A stretch of 64,000 nucleotides of DNA, from the NCBI RefSeq assembly GCF_016937515.1, contig NZ_JAFHKM010000002.1, forward strand, positions 4,335,001 through 4,399,000. Reading direction: 5' to 3'. Shown here piece by piece: positions 44,564 to 53,210 of this stretch; the first letter of the stretch is position 1; the number at the start of each line of letters is the position of its first letter. Origin of the DNA: Cohnella algarum. Its GTDB lineage: Bacteria; Bacillota; Bacilli; Paenibacillales; Paenibacillaceae. The notes under the pieces were generated by a model, which was not told where the DNA came from, searched no databases, and was given only the letters and a program-made list of their open reading frames with translations. The position numbers and the translations under genes were made by a program.

Positions 44564-45349
44564 ATGCCTCATTCCGAAATATACGAGCATTTCCACCCCG
44601 ACGAGAAAGGGTTTGTGGATCGCGCCTGGGAATGGGTCGAGCGGGCCGCCGAGCTTCACGAAGTTCGGCGCACGGATTTCCTCGACCCGCGCCAGGCGCA
44701 TATTTTATTTTCGCTGGCGGGCCGGCGTTCCGACGTCGCGATACGGCTCGACGGGGGCTACCCGGAAGCCGAACGCAAACGGGCGGTTCTCGCTCCCGAT
44801 TATCGTCCGGTCGAGCACGAGGAAATCGGAATCGAGGTGCTCGAGGTCGCCTCGGACGACCGCAAAATCGGCGAGCTCGATCACGGGGATTATCTCGGGG
44901 CCCTGCTCGGTCTCGGCGTCAAACGGGAAAAAATCGGCGATTTGCACGTTCATGAAACCGGCTGCCACGTGCTGGTCACCGAGGAAATCGCGGACTTTTT
45001 GCGGATTCACCTGAAGCAGGCCCACCGGGTCGAAGTGACGACGGCCCTGCTGCCGCTGTCCGCGCTGAACGTTGCGCGGCCGGCATTGGAGGAGACGACG
45101 CTGTCCGTCGCTTCCATGCGGCTCGACGGCATCGCCAGCGACGCGTTTCGGCTAAGCCGCGCGAAAATTATGGCCCCGATCCGGGCCGGACGCTGCAGGG
45201 TCAACTGGAAAACTGAAGAAGACCCGTCCAGCCCCGTACGGGAAGGCGATATCGTCTCCGTCAAAGGCTTGGGGCGCTTCAAAGTGCTGGAAGTGCAAGG
45301 AACGTCAAAAAGCGGGAGAATACGCGTTCGCATCGGCAAATTTGTCTGA
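44564..45349 (+). CDS. ylmH: YlmH-family RNA-binding protein with C-terminal S4 domain
   Basis: 261 residues. The N-terminal part has YFHPDEKGFVDRAWEW-like features (here EHFHPDEKGFVDRAWEWVE) and FLDPRQAHIL; the middle has GDYLGALLGLGVKREKIGDL; the S4 domain occupies about 185-258, with VREGDIVSVKGLGRFKV. YlmH has been linked to rescue of stalled peptidyl-tRNA on 50S subunits. It precedes divIVA by 86 bases. Confidence 0.92.
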   Translation: MPHSEIYEHFHPDEKGFVDRAWEWVERAAELHEVRRTDFLDPRQAHILFSLAGRRSDVAIRLDGGYPEAERKRAVLAPDYRPVEHEEIGIEVLEVASDDRKIGELDHGDYLGALLGLGVKREKIGDLHVHETGCHVLVTEEIADFLRIHLKQAHRVEVTTALLPLSALNVARPALEETTLSVASMRLDGIASDAFRLSRAKIMAPIRAGRCRVNWKTEEDPSSPVREGDIVSVKGLGRFKVLEVQGTSKSGRIRVRIGKFV

Positions 45350-45435
45350 AAAGCAGAAGGAATTCCAATTCGGATGTCGAATACCCTGATTAACATAACG
45401 AATCTTTCCGCATTTTTCTCACAGGAGGTTAGCCG

Positions 45436-45927
45436 ATGCCACTCACGCCATTGGACATCCATAACAAGGAGTTCGGCCGCCGGCTTCGCGGTTACGACGA
45501 GGACGAAGTCAACGAATTCCTCGATCAGGTCATTAAGGATTACGAAGCGCTGATCCGTGAGAACAAGGAGCTGCAAAACCAGGTCGCATCCCTTCAGGAA
45601 AAGCTGGGGCATTTCTCCAACATCGAGGAGACGCTCAGCAAGACGATCATCGTTGCCCAGGAAGCGGCGGACGAACTGAAGAACAACTCGAAGAAAGAAG
45701 CCCAGCTGATCATCAAGGAAGCAGAGAAAAACGCGGACCGAATCATTAACGAATCGCTGGCCAAGTCCCGCAAGGTGGCGATGGAAGTCGAAGAACTGAA
45801 AAAGCAGGCTTCGATTTACCGCGCCCGCTTCCGCGCGCTCGTGGAGACGCAGCTGGAACTGCTGACGAAGGACAGCTGGGATTCGCTGGAGTCGCAGGAA
45901 TCGCGCATTCACGAGATCGAGGTTTGA
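45436..45927 (+). CDS. divIVA: cell division initiation protein DivIVA
   Basis: 163 residues. N-terminal membrane-binding domain MPLTPLDIHNKEFGRRLRGY, then YDEDEVNEFLDQVIKDYE and long coiled coils (about 25-135). DivIVA binds negatively curved membrane at poles and septa, and in spore formers also helps anchor the chromosome. AGGAGG precedes the ATG. ileS with its own promoter follows. Confidence 0.95.
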   Translation: MPLTPLDIHNKEFGRRLRGYDEDEVNEFLDQVIKDYEALIRENKELQNQVASLQEKLGHFSNIEETLSKTIIVAQEAADELKNNSKKEAQLIIKEAEKNADRIINESLAKSRKVAMEVEELKKQASIYRARFRALVETQLELLTKDSWDSLESQESRIHEIEV

Positions 45928-45932
45928 GCCGA

Positions 45933-45961
45933 TTGACAAACGCCGGATTTCCCGGTATAAA
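45933..45961 (+). promoter_or_regulatory. sigma-A promoter of the ileS T-box leader
   Basis: TTGACA (45933-45938) and TATAAA (45956-45961) are separated by 17 bases, immediately downstream of divIVA and at the start of the T-box leader. Confidence 0.9.
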
Positions 45962-45964
45962 GAA

Positions 45965-46262
45965 ATGAAAAGCAGTGAAAATCGATGACGGGAACAAGTG
46001 CGCCTTGCGCGGATGCGCAGAGAGCTGGCGGCGGGTGCGAGCCAGCGTGAAGCGAAGGCGGCATATCCTCCCCGAGATGCCAGGCCGAACCCTGCCTTCG
46101 GGCGCCAGTAGGCTGAAACGGCGGCCCTCCGTTAACGGGGTTCGCAGTCCGAAGCAGGCTGCGCTTGTCAAGAGCCGTTTCGGCCGATCGAGGCCGAGCG
46201 GAACAAGGGTGGTACCGCGAGCGATCCTCGTCCCTTTCAGGGGCGGGGTTTTTTGTTTTTTC
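45965..46262 (+). ncRNA. T-box leader (tRNA-Ile sensing) upstream of ileS
   Basis: The conserved T-box AAGGGTGGTACCGCG lies at 46205-46219. Stem I begins near GATGACGGGAACAAGT. The probable specifier codon is ATC (46075-46077, Ile), in a purine-flanked loop after the GAA segment. The terminator stem CCTCGTCCC/GGGGCGGGG plus T run lies at 46225-46256. Uncharged tRNA-Ile would pair at the specifier and T-box, open the terminator and allow ileS transcription. Confidence 0.93.
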
Positions 46263-46300
46263 CAAAGGTTTTCGCAAACAAGGAAAGGTGGAAGCAAGCT

Positions 46301-49300
46301 ATGAATCGCGTGGATGTCAAGGAAAAGGCGCGCAATCGCGAGCTGCGCGTACTGGAATATTGGAGGCGGGACGGCACGTTTCGCCGCTCGATCGAAAGCA
46401 GGGCCGGCAAGCCGAACTTCGTCTTCTACGAGGGCCCGCCGACCGCAAACGGCAAGCCGCATATCGGCCACGTTTTGGGCCGCGTCATCAAGGATTTCGT
46501 CGGCCGATACAAGACGATGGCCGGCTACCGGGTCATTCGCAAAGCCGGTTGGGATACGCACGGCCTTCCCGTCGAGCTCGGCGTAGAGAAGCAGCTCGGC
46601 ATTTCGGGCAAGCAGGAGATCGAAAACTACGGCGTGGAGCCGTTCGTCCGGAAATGCAAGGAGAGCGTATTCGAATACGAGCGCCAATGGCGCGAGCTGA
46701 CCGAAGCGATCGCGTACTGGACCGATCTGGACGATCCGTACATTACGCTCGACAACCGCTATATCGAGAGCGTATGGCATATTCTCGCGACGATTCACGA
46801 AAAGGATTTGCTGTACCGCGGACACCGGGTCAGTCCGTACTGTCCCGATTGCCAGACGACGCTCAGCTCGCATGAGGTGGCGCAAGGGTACGAAGACGTC
46901 AAGGATTTGTCCGCGACGGCAAAATTCAAATTGAAGCAAAGCGGCGAATACGTGCTCGCCTGGACGACGACGCCGTGGACGCTGCCCGCGAACGTGGCGC
47001 TTGCCGTCCATCCCGACATCGAATACGTGCGCGCGAAGCAGGACGACGGCGTTTATATCGTCGCCGGAACGCTTGCCGAAACGGTGCTGAAGGGCGAATA
47101 CGAAACGCTCGGCACGGTAAAAGGGAGCGAGCTCGTCGGGCTCGAGTACGAGCCGCTGTTCTCCTACGTACAGGTGGATAACGCGTATCGCGTCATCGGC
47201 GGCGACTATGTCAGCGACTCGAGCGGCACGGGCATCGTCCACATCGCGCCGGCCCACGGCGAAGACGACTACCGGGTGGCGCGCCAGCACGATATTCCGA
47301 TGCTGATGGTCGTCGGAGGCGACGGCCGGTACGTCGACGCCGTGACGGATTTGGCCGGCCGGTTCGTCAAAGATCCCGAGGTCGACATCGCCATCGTCAA
47401 AATGCTGTCCGAGCGCGGCCTGCTTTACCATAAGGAGAAATACGAGCACAGCTACCCGTTCTGCTGGCGCTGCAAAACGCCGCTCCTCTATTACGCGACG
47501 GAAAGCTGGTTCATCCGGACGACCGCGGTCAAAGATCAGCTGATCGCGAACAACCGGAAGGTGAAGTGGTATCCCGAACATTTGCGGGACGGCCGGTTCG
47601 GCAAATTCCTCGAGGATCTGGTCGACTGGAACATCAGCCGCAACCGGTACTGGGGAACGCCGCTGAATGTTTGGGTGTGCGACGATTGCGGGGCGCAGAA
47701 GGCGGTGCACAGCCGCAAGGAGCTGCAGGAGCTGGCGACGGAGCCGGTCGCGGACGATCTGGAGCTGCACAAGCCGTACATCGACGGGGTGAAGCTGCGG
47801 TGCACGTGCGGCGGCGCGATGACCCGCACGCCGGAAGTGATCGACGTCTGGTTCGACAGCGGCTCGATGCCGTTCGCGCAGTATTTCCATCCGAACGGCG
47901 ACGAGAAAACGTTCAAGGAACAATACCCGGCCGACTTTATTTCGGAGGGCGTCGACCAAACGCGCGGCTGGTTTTACAGCCTGCTCGCGGTGTCGACGCT
48001 GTACAACGGCGAGGCGCCTTACAAATCCGTTATTTCGACCGGCCACGTACTGGACGAGAACGGCCAGAAAATGAGCAAATCGAAGGGCAACGTCATCGAT
48101 CCGTGGGACATCATCGATGAATTCGGCACCGACGCGTTCCGGTGGGCGCTGCTTGCGGACAGCGCGCCGTGGAACAGCAAGCGGTTTTCCAAAGGCATCG
48201 TCGGAGAAGCCAAATCGAAAGTCGTCGACACGCTCGTCAACACGCATGCGTTCTATGCGCTGTATGCCTCGATCGACGGCTTCGATCCGGCGAACCATCC
48301 GCACGCGCCTTCCGCGAACAAGCTCGACCGCTGGATCGTCTCGCGGCTGAACAGCCTGATCGCGGACGTCAGCCGCGGCCTGGAAACGAACGATTTCCTC
48401 AATCCGGCGAGAGCGATCGAGGCGTTCGTCGACGAGTTGTCGAACTGGTACGTGCGCCGTTCCCGCGACCGCTTCTGGGGCAGCGGGCTGCCGGCCGACA
48501 AAGTGTCCGCCTATCAGACGCTGCGCGAAGTGCTGCTGACGCTGGCCCGTCTGACGGCTCCGTACCTGCCGTTCGTGTCCGAGGATATTTACGGCAACCT
48601 CGGCGGCGGCGACAGCGTGCATTTGGCCGATTACCCGGTCAGCGATCCGGCGAAAGTCGACGCCAAGCTGGAGCGGGACATGGAGACGGCGCGCAATATC
48701 GTCGAGCTCGCCCGCAACGTGCGCAACGAGTCCGCCATCAAGACGCGCCAGCCGCTGTCCGAGCTGCTCGTCTCGCTCGGCGGCGATTTCGACCCGGCGG
48801 AATACGAGGATATCATCAAGGACGAAATTAACGTCAAGAAAATTACGCTCGTCGGAGACGACAGCGGGTTCGTCGATTTCAGCCTGAAGCTGAATTTGAA
48901 GATCGCCGGGAAAAAATACGGCAAAAACGTCGGCCCGATCCAGGCGATGCTGAAAGGGCTCGAAGCGGAGCAGGCAAGCCGAGCGGTGCAAAGCGGGGCG
49001 ATCGACTTCGAGACCCCGGACGGAGAAACGCTGAGCATCGAGCTGTCCGAGCTGCTCGTGGAGAAGCAGGCGAAGACGGGCTTCGCGTCGGCGTCCGGCA
49101 ACGGAATGACGGTCGCGCTGAACACCGACATCACGCCGGAGCTTGAACAGGAAGGGCTTGTTCGCGAAGTGATCCGGGCCGTCCAGGATACGCGGAAAAA
49201 GCTCGACCTGCCGATCGAGCTTCGCGTCGGGCTCGTGCTCGACGCGGACGGCGAGACGGAAGCCGCGCTGCGGGCTTTCGATCATGTGCTTCGCGAAAAC

Positions 49301-49396
49301 GTGCTCGTCCGCGATGTCAAATTCGCCTCCGAACCCGGCATGGAGGAGGTGCAGGCGGGGGATAAAACGATCGGCATCAAAATCGTCGCCGAGTAA
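46301..49396 (+). CDS. ileS: isoleucine--tRNA ligase, type 2 (IleS2, eukaryote-like)
   Basis: 1031 residues. HIGH motif H54-I-G-H57 within YEGPPTANGKPHIGHVLG, and KMSKS at 590-594. The long editing domain and the wording GPPTANGKPHIGHV plus WDTHGLPVELGVEKQLG mark the type 2 class, rather than the usual GPPYANGNIHIGHA of type 1. Type 2 enzymes are typically mupirocin-insensitive. The ATG at 46301 follows AGGTGG; upstream in-frame sequence lies inside the T-box terminator. Controlled by the T-box leader. Confidence 0.95.
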   Translation: MNRVDVKEKARNRELRVLEYWRRDGTFRRSIESRAGKPNFVFYEGPPTANGKPHIGHVLGRVIKDFVGRYKTMAGYRVIRKAGWDTHGLPVELGVEKQLGISGKQEIENYGVEPFVRKCKESVFEYERQWRELTEAIAYWTDLDDPYITLDNRYIESVWHILATIHEKDLLYRGHRVSPYCPDCQTTLSSHEVAQGYEDVKDLSATAKFKLKQSGEYVLAWTTTPWTLPANVALAVHPDIEYVRAKQDDGVYIVAGTLAETVLKGEYETLGTVKGSELVGLEYEPLFSYVQVDNAYRVIGGDYVSDSSGTGIVHIAPAHGEDDYRVARQHDIPMLMVVGGDGRYVDAVTDLAGRFVKDPEVDIAIVKMLSERGLLYHKEKYEHSYPFCWRCKTPLLYYATESWFIRTTAVKDQLIANNRKVKWYPEHLRDGRFGKFLEDLVDWNISRNRYWGTPLNVWVCDDCGAQKAVHSRKELQELATEPVADDLELHKPYIDGVKLRCTCGGAMTRTPEVIDVWFDSGSMPFAQYFHPNGDEKTFKEQYPADFISEGVDQTRGWFYSLLAVSTLYNGEAPYKSVISTGHVLDENGQKMSKSKGNVIDPWDIIDEFGTDAFRWALLADSAPWNSKRFSKGIVGEAKSKVVDTLVNTHAFYALYASIDGFDPANHPHAPSANKLDRWIVSRLNSLIADVSRGLETNDFLNPARAIEAFVDELSNWYVRRSRDRFWGSGLPADKVSAYQTLREVLLTLARLTAPYLPFVSEDIYGNLGGGDSVHLADYPVSDPAKVDAKLERDMETARNIVELARNVRNESAIKTRQPLSELLVSLGGDFDPAEYEDIIKDEINVKKITLVGDDSGFVDFSLKLNLKIAGKKYGKNVGPIQAMLKGLEAEQASRAVQSGAIDFETPDGETLSIELSELLVEKQAKTGFASASGNGMTVALNTDITPELEQEGLVREVIRAVQDTRKKLDLPIELRVGLVLDADGETEAALRAFDHVLRENVLVRDVKFASEPGMEEVQAGDKTIGIKIVAE

Positions 49397-49444
49397 GAAA
49401 CGACGAAGGGCCCCGGGAAAAACGGAGCGCCCGCTCTTCCGCCA

Positions 49445-49491
49445 AAAACGGCCGCACGACCCGAACGGGGTCGGTGCCGGCCGTTTTTTTG
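49445..49491 (+). terminator. rho-independent terminator after ileS
   Basis: AAAACGGCCGCACGACCC pairs with GGGTCGGTGCCGGCCGTTTT, followed by a seven-T run. Confidence 0.92.
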
Positions 49492-49614
49492 TCTTGTCCG
49501 GACGAGTTCCGGGTTGCCCGCTCCGCATTGAAATCGTTCTTTTGGCCGCAAGATTGAGCGCGCGGCCGTTGTGGTAAGCTAACGTATGACGATTTATGGA
49601 CGGGGGGAAAAACG

Positions 49615-49983
49615 ATGGACGAACAAAACCGGATCCACGCCCAATCTAAATCGCGCAAGCCGGGCGCAAAGGAGGAGCCGACGCCGCTCGAGCGCACGCT
49701 TCATCTGCTGGCGGCGCGCATTGACAAGCTGGCCGGGGATATGGAAAAGGCGGAAATAAAAGAATACACGAATCTGATGCACCGTCCGTGGGCTTTGATC
49801 TGGCGCAACTTCGTTTCGGGCTTGTTCCGCGGCATCGGCATCGCGCTCGGCTTTACTTTTTTCGCGGCGACGATCGTCTGGCTTCTTCAACTGCTTGGCG
49901 CGCTGAACCTGCCGATCATCGGGGATTACGTAGCGGACATCGTCCGGATCGTGCAGCGGCAGCTTGAAATCAATCCGTACTGA
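49615..49983 (+). CDS. DUF5665 domain-containing protein
   Basis: 122 residues. A basic disordered N-terminus, a helix (LHLLAARIDKLAGDMEKAEIKEY), the family segment NLMHRPWALIWRNFVSGLFRGIGIALGF, then one or two membrane helices (about 72-95). Function unknown. GGGGGGAAAACG precedes the ATG. It ends nine bases before the convergent zinc-finger gene. Confidence 0.85.
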   Translation: MDEQNRIHAQSKSRKPGAKEEPTPLERTLHLLAARIDKLAGDMEKAEIKEYTNLMHRPWALIWRNFVSGLFRGIGIALGFTFFAATIVWLLQLLGALNLPIIGDYVADIVRIVQRQLEINPY

Positions 49984-49992
49984 CGATCGGGC

Positions 49993-50724
49993 CTACTCGC
50001 GCTCGATCTCGTCGGGCTCGAGCAGCGGCTCGCCTTCCCGGTCGGCCAAGTAACGATGATAAGCCCGGTTCCGGACGACACTGATGTCCGTCCCCGTGAT
50101 GTCGGTCGCAAGGAAGCTTTCAAGCGGTTCGACGAACCCTTCGTTTTCGTCGGCTTCCGTATAAACCATCTCGTAATCGGAAATGTCGGCGCCCTCCGCC
50201 AGGGCCGGACTGTCGGAGTTGCCCCAGGATTCCACGATTTGCCATGCGTCTTCGCCGTCGAATCCGTTTTGGTCGCCTTGGCCGTCGAGCGAAGTGCGGC
50301 CGAACGGCGGCTGCAAAAAATATTCTTCGATCGGGCGCTGTTCATGCTCGCGCTGGACGGGCTCGTGCTTGGCGCAATAGATCGCGGTCGGCTGCGCTTC
50401 GAGGCGTTCGGCCGGAATGAAGCCGCCGCAAGCGGCGCAGCGGCCGTATTCGCCGGTGTCCATTCTTTCGAGCGCAGCCTCGATTTTATCCAATCGGAAC
50501 GCTTGCCTCTCCAGCAAGGCGATGTCTTTGGCTCGCTCGAACGTATCCGTTCCGGCATCGGCGGGGTGGTTGTCGATCCCCGAAAGCTCGCCGGTCGAAT
50601 CCTTGTATGCGTTGATGAGGCCGAAATGTCCGTTTTGCCGCACGCGTTTTTCCAATTCGCTTTTTTCGTCCAACAGCCTGCGACGCAGCGAGTGCAGCTT
50701 TTCCTCCGTCAACTGTGTGGCCAT
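49993..50724 (-). CDS. yteA: TraR/DksA-type zinc-finger protein (YteA-like, sporulation-associated)
   Basis: 243 residues from the ATG at 50724-50722, with GGGAAGGGA ten bases upstream. N-terminal coiled coil (about 5-35), then the zinc finger CAAC...CAKH with Cys96, Cys99, Cys117 and His120, and a long acidic C-terminal region of unknown role. DksA-like proteins bind the RNA polymerase secondary channel; YteA is a sporulation-associated member. It is transcribed against its neighbours. Confidence 0.85.
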   Translation of the reverse strand: MATQLTEEKLHSLRRRLLDEKSELEKRVRQNGHFGLINAYKDSTGELSGIDNHPADAGTDTFERAKDIALLERQAFRLDKIEAALERMDTGEYGRCAACGGFIPAERLEAQPTAIYCAKHEPVQREHEQRPIEEYFLQPPFGRTSLDGQGDQNGFDGEDAWQIVESWGNSDSPALAEGADISDYEMVYTEADENEGFVEPLESFLATDITGTDISVVRNRAYHRYLADREGEPLLEPDEIERE

Positions 50725-50910
50725 AACCGTATGCTCCCTTCCCGTTGGCGTTGCAGGATCCAATCCGTTTGCGGCTTGATCGCGCCGTTAAAGGACGACG
50801 AGTCGTTTTTGGCTTTATGCCTCCGGTCTGTAGTTTTCTCCGGTTCGACTGTTTTGCGTCGCGTCCGCCGCGGACATGTTTTGGGCGCGCTGTCGTTTTT
50901 TGCATCCTCG

Positions 50911-50939
50911 TTCGTGGACTCTCCTCTCCCGAGTATGAT
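50911..50939 (+). promoter_or_regulatory. probable sigma-A promoter of lspA
   Basis: TTCGTG (50911-50916) and TATGAT (50934-50939) are 17 bases apart, about 40 bases before the lspA start. The -35 is a weak match. Confidence 0.5.
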
Positions 50940-50980
50940 AAAATCATCAGGAATATGCAGTGAGAGGCGGAGCGCTACGA

Positions 50981-51517
50981 ATGCAACGGAGTCGATTGGG
51001 AATTTTGCCGTATTACGGAATTGCCTTGCTTGTATTTATCATCGACTACATCACGAAAAAAATCATCGAACGGAATTTGGAGCTGTACGAGCAAATCCCG
51101 GTCATCGGGGATTTCTTCCTCATTACCTCGATTCGGAACCGGGGCGCGGCATTCGGTATTTTGCAGGGGCAGCGGACGTTTTTCGTCATCGTCACGATCG
51201 TTGTCGCCGCCGGAATCATCTGGTATTTGCACCGCTCATACCGCAAAGGACATCCGATGCTGCCGACCGCTCTCGCGCTCGTGCTCGGGGGAGCCATTGG
51301 CAACTTTCTGGATCGGGCCATTTACGGCGAGGTTGTCGATTTCCTGCAGTTCAACTTCGGCAACTGGACGTTTCCGATCTTCAACATGGCCGACACGTTT
51401 CTCGTGTGCGGGGTCGCCCTGATTATTCTGGACACGTTTTTGGAGGAACGCCGGGCGAAGGACAAGAACAAGGAGAACGAAACCGATGACAATGGAGAAG
51501 AACAACAGCTTGTTTGA
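50981..51517 (+). CDS. lspA: lipoprotein signal peptidase (signal peptidase II)
   Basis: 178 residues with four membrane helices. Catalytic aspartates are Asp111 in GNFLDR and Asp138 in FNMADTFLVCG; the substrate-side motif ITSIRNRGAAFGIL is also present. It removes the signal peptide from prolipoproteins after lipidation. The ATG at 50981 is chosen over GTG 50960 because GAGAGGCGGA precedes it. The C-terminus overlaps the rluD-like gene by 32 bases. Confidence 0.94.
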   Translation: MQRSRLGILPYYGIALLVFIIDYITKKIIERNLELYEQIPVIGDFFLITSIRNRGAAFGILQGQRTFFVIVTIVVAAGIIWYLHRSYRKGHPMLPTALALVLGGAIGNFLDRAIYGEVVDFLQFNFGNWTFPIFNMADTFLVCGVALIILDTFLEERRAKDKNKENETDDNGEEQQLV

Positions 51518-52472
51518 TCCGGAACTGCCGGATGAGGAAGATTTCGGGCAACGGGAGCGATCGTGGATCGTGCCGGAGGAGCAGGCGGGACAGCGGCTGG
51601 ACAAGCATGTGACCGACCGGTTTGCGGATGCGTCCGTTTCCCGTTCGCAGGTGCAGGAATGGATTCGGGACGGCGCCGTCGTCGTGAACGGCATGGCGGC
51701 GAAGCCGAACGCCAAGCTGGCGGCCGGAGACGCGATAACCGTGACGATTCCCGAGCCCGAACCGATCGAAGCGGCGCCGGAACCGATTCCGCTCGACATC
51801 GTACACGAGGACGAGGACGTCATCGTCATCAACAAGCCGCGCGGGCTAGTCGTACATCCGGCTCCCGGACATGCGTCCGGCACCGTCGTCAATGCGCTGC
51901 TGTACCATTGCAAGGATTTGTCCGGCATTAACGGCGTCGTCCGTCCAGGCATCGTGCACCGCATCGACAAAGACACGACGGGCCTGCTGATGGCCGCCAA
52001 AAACGACGCCGCGCATCATTCGCTGGCCGAGCAGCTCAAAGCGCATTCGGTCATCCGGCGCTATACCGCGCTCGTTCGGGGCGTCGTTCCCCACGACCGG
52101 GGAACGATCGACGCGCCGATCGGCCGGGACAGAAACGACCGCAAAATGTTCGCGGTCACCGACAAGGGCGCGAAGGACGCAGTCACGCATTTTACGGTGC
52201 TGGAGCGGTTTGCCGAATATACGCTCGTGGAGCTTCGGCTCGAAACGGGGCGGACGCACCAAATCCGGGTGCATATGAAGTACATCGGCCATCCGCTCGT
52301 CGGGGATCCGGTATACGGGGGGCGCGGCGGGCGCAACCTCGGGATCGAAGGGCAGGCGCTTCATGCCGGCGTTCTGGGTTTCTTCCATCCGCGAACCGGA
52401 CGGACGATGGAGTTCAGCGCCCCGCTGCCGGACGATATGGAGCATGCGCTTTATATGCTCAGGACGCGATGA
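51486..52472 (+). CDS. rluD: RluA/RluD-family ribosomal pseudouridine synthase (YlyB-like)
   Basis: 328 residues. N-terminal S4 domain (about 33-95: QRLDKHVTDRFADASVSRSQVQ), then the catalytic domain with HRIDKDTTGLLM, active Asp161, and the C-terminal LETGRTHQIRVHMKYIGHPLVGDPVYG. It isomerises uridines in 23S rRNA; exact positions cannot be told from sequence. AAGGAG lies eight bases before the ATG, inside lspA, so translation is coupled. B. subtilis has the same lspA-ylyB pair. Confidence 0.9.
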   Translation: MTMEKNNSLFDPELPDEEDFGQRERSWIVPEEQAGQRLDKHVTDRFADASVSRSQVQEWIRDGAVVVNGMAAKPNAKLAAGDAITVTIPEPEPIEAAPEPIPLDIVHEDEDVIVINKPRGLVVHPAPGHASGTVVNALLYHCKDLSGINGVVRPGIVHRIDKDTTGLLMAAKNDAAHHSLAEQLKAHSVIRRYTALVRGVVPHDRGTIDAPIGRDRNDRKMFAVTDKGAKDAVTHFTVLERFAEYTLVELRLETGRTHQIRVHMKYIGHPLVGDPVYGGRGGRNLGIEGQALHAGVLGFFHPRTGRTMEFSAPLPDDMEHALYMLRTR

Positions 52473-52496
52473 CGGGGAATGCATTTGATGCGTATG

Positions 52497-52650
52497 TCGA
52501 TCCGGTTGAGTCGTGGCTACACATCTGAACTTCTATACGCATGCAGCCCCGCTCAAGTTGGGTAACCATGACTCATTTCGCCGCCTTCGCGAGCAAGCTG
52601 TCGATCCGGTTGAGTCGTGGCTACTCAACTCGACCTTACGCACAAGGCAC
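52497..52650. repeat. array of GAGT...ACTC dyads spaced 52 bp (family R2), second copy
   Basis: Dyads start at 52508, 52560 and 52612, exactly 52 bases apart. The second is GGGTAACCATGACTC and the third GAGTCGTGGCTACTC. GATCCGGTT precedes and TCGACC follows, as in the first copy at 8.8 kb, with more divergence. Confidence 0.8.
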
Positions 52651-52659
52651 ATTCATGTT

Positions 52660-52805
52660 GGGCTAGAGTGGATTTTATCCAACGAGGAACGGTCATTTCG
52701 GACGAAATGGATGAAACGGCCTTGCTCCATAGGACAAAATCCAACGAAGCCTGCGAACGTAGCGAAAAAGCCGTTTTTGATTTGGACGAAATCCAACGAA
52801 GCTCC
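52660..52805. repeat. R1 dyad array, third copy (partial)
   Basis: GG of each dyad lies at 52670, 52732 and 52784 (spacings 62 and 52). The first dyad of the set is missing; CTAGAGTGGATTTTATCC, GGACAAAATCCAACGAAG and AAAAAGCCGTTTTT remain. It follows the R2 array directly. Confidence 0.82.
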
Positions 52806-53105
52806 GCCAAACTCGATTGATCCCGCCAAGAAACCCGCCAACCGTTACGCCGTCCCTGCGCATGAAGCCGCTCTCATCTCCATCCCCCCGCAAAGAAGCC
52901 TCCCAAGTACCGCAAGCCGAGATTACTCGCGCCAACGCGCCAGTCTCAGCTCCATTGCTTCGTTGTCGCAATAAAGTCTATCTCCCCAAGGTCGGCAAGA
53001 CGATTTTCCTGGGAGAAAGTTATGCCCTTATCCAGCCGATATTTCCATTCATTCGGACAAGCCGTTCGCATGGGGTGGGGGCTGTGCCCGCTTCGCCCGG
53101 CTTTC
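52806..53105. other. intergenic region with no recognised gene
   Basis: Between the R1 array and dapL. Short frames here lack ribosome sites and have no family resemblance. I saw no riboswitch pattern (in particular no lysine-riboswitch core) and no clear terminator. Confidence 0.5.
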
Positions 53106-53119
53106 GGATTTGCAAATCC
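53106..53119. promoter_or_regulatory. perfect 14-base palindrome upstream of dapL
   Basis: GGATTTGCAAATCC equals its own reverse complement and lies 92 bases before the dapL start. It could be an operator. A weak promoter TTGCGG (53162-53167), 17 bases, TAATTT (53185-53190) lies between it and the gene. Confidence 0.4.
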
Positions 53120-53210
53120 TGCAAACCTTCTGCGCAAAAATCCATGGTGAGAAACGCGGAATTGCGGCATATTGAGAATGAGAGTAATTTAGGCGAGGAG
53201 TGTCGCAAAC

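Noticed and set aside
45746..49528. 1260-codon open frame on the minus strand opposite ileS
   Set aside because: Same composition artefact; it runs across the ileS terminator, the T-box leader and part of divIVA.
52806..53210. Lysine riboswitch upstream of dapL
   Set aside because: No lysine-riboswitch core motifs and no terminator hairpin are visible before the start codon.
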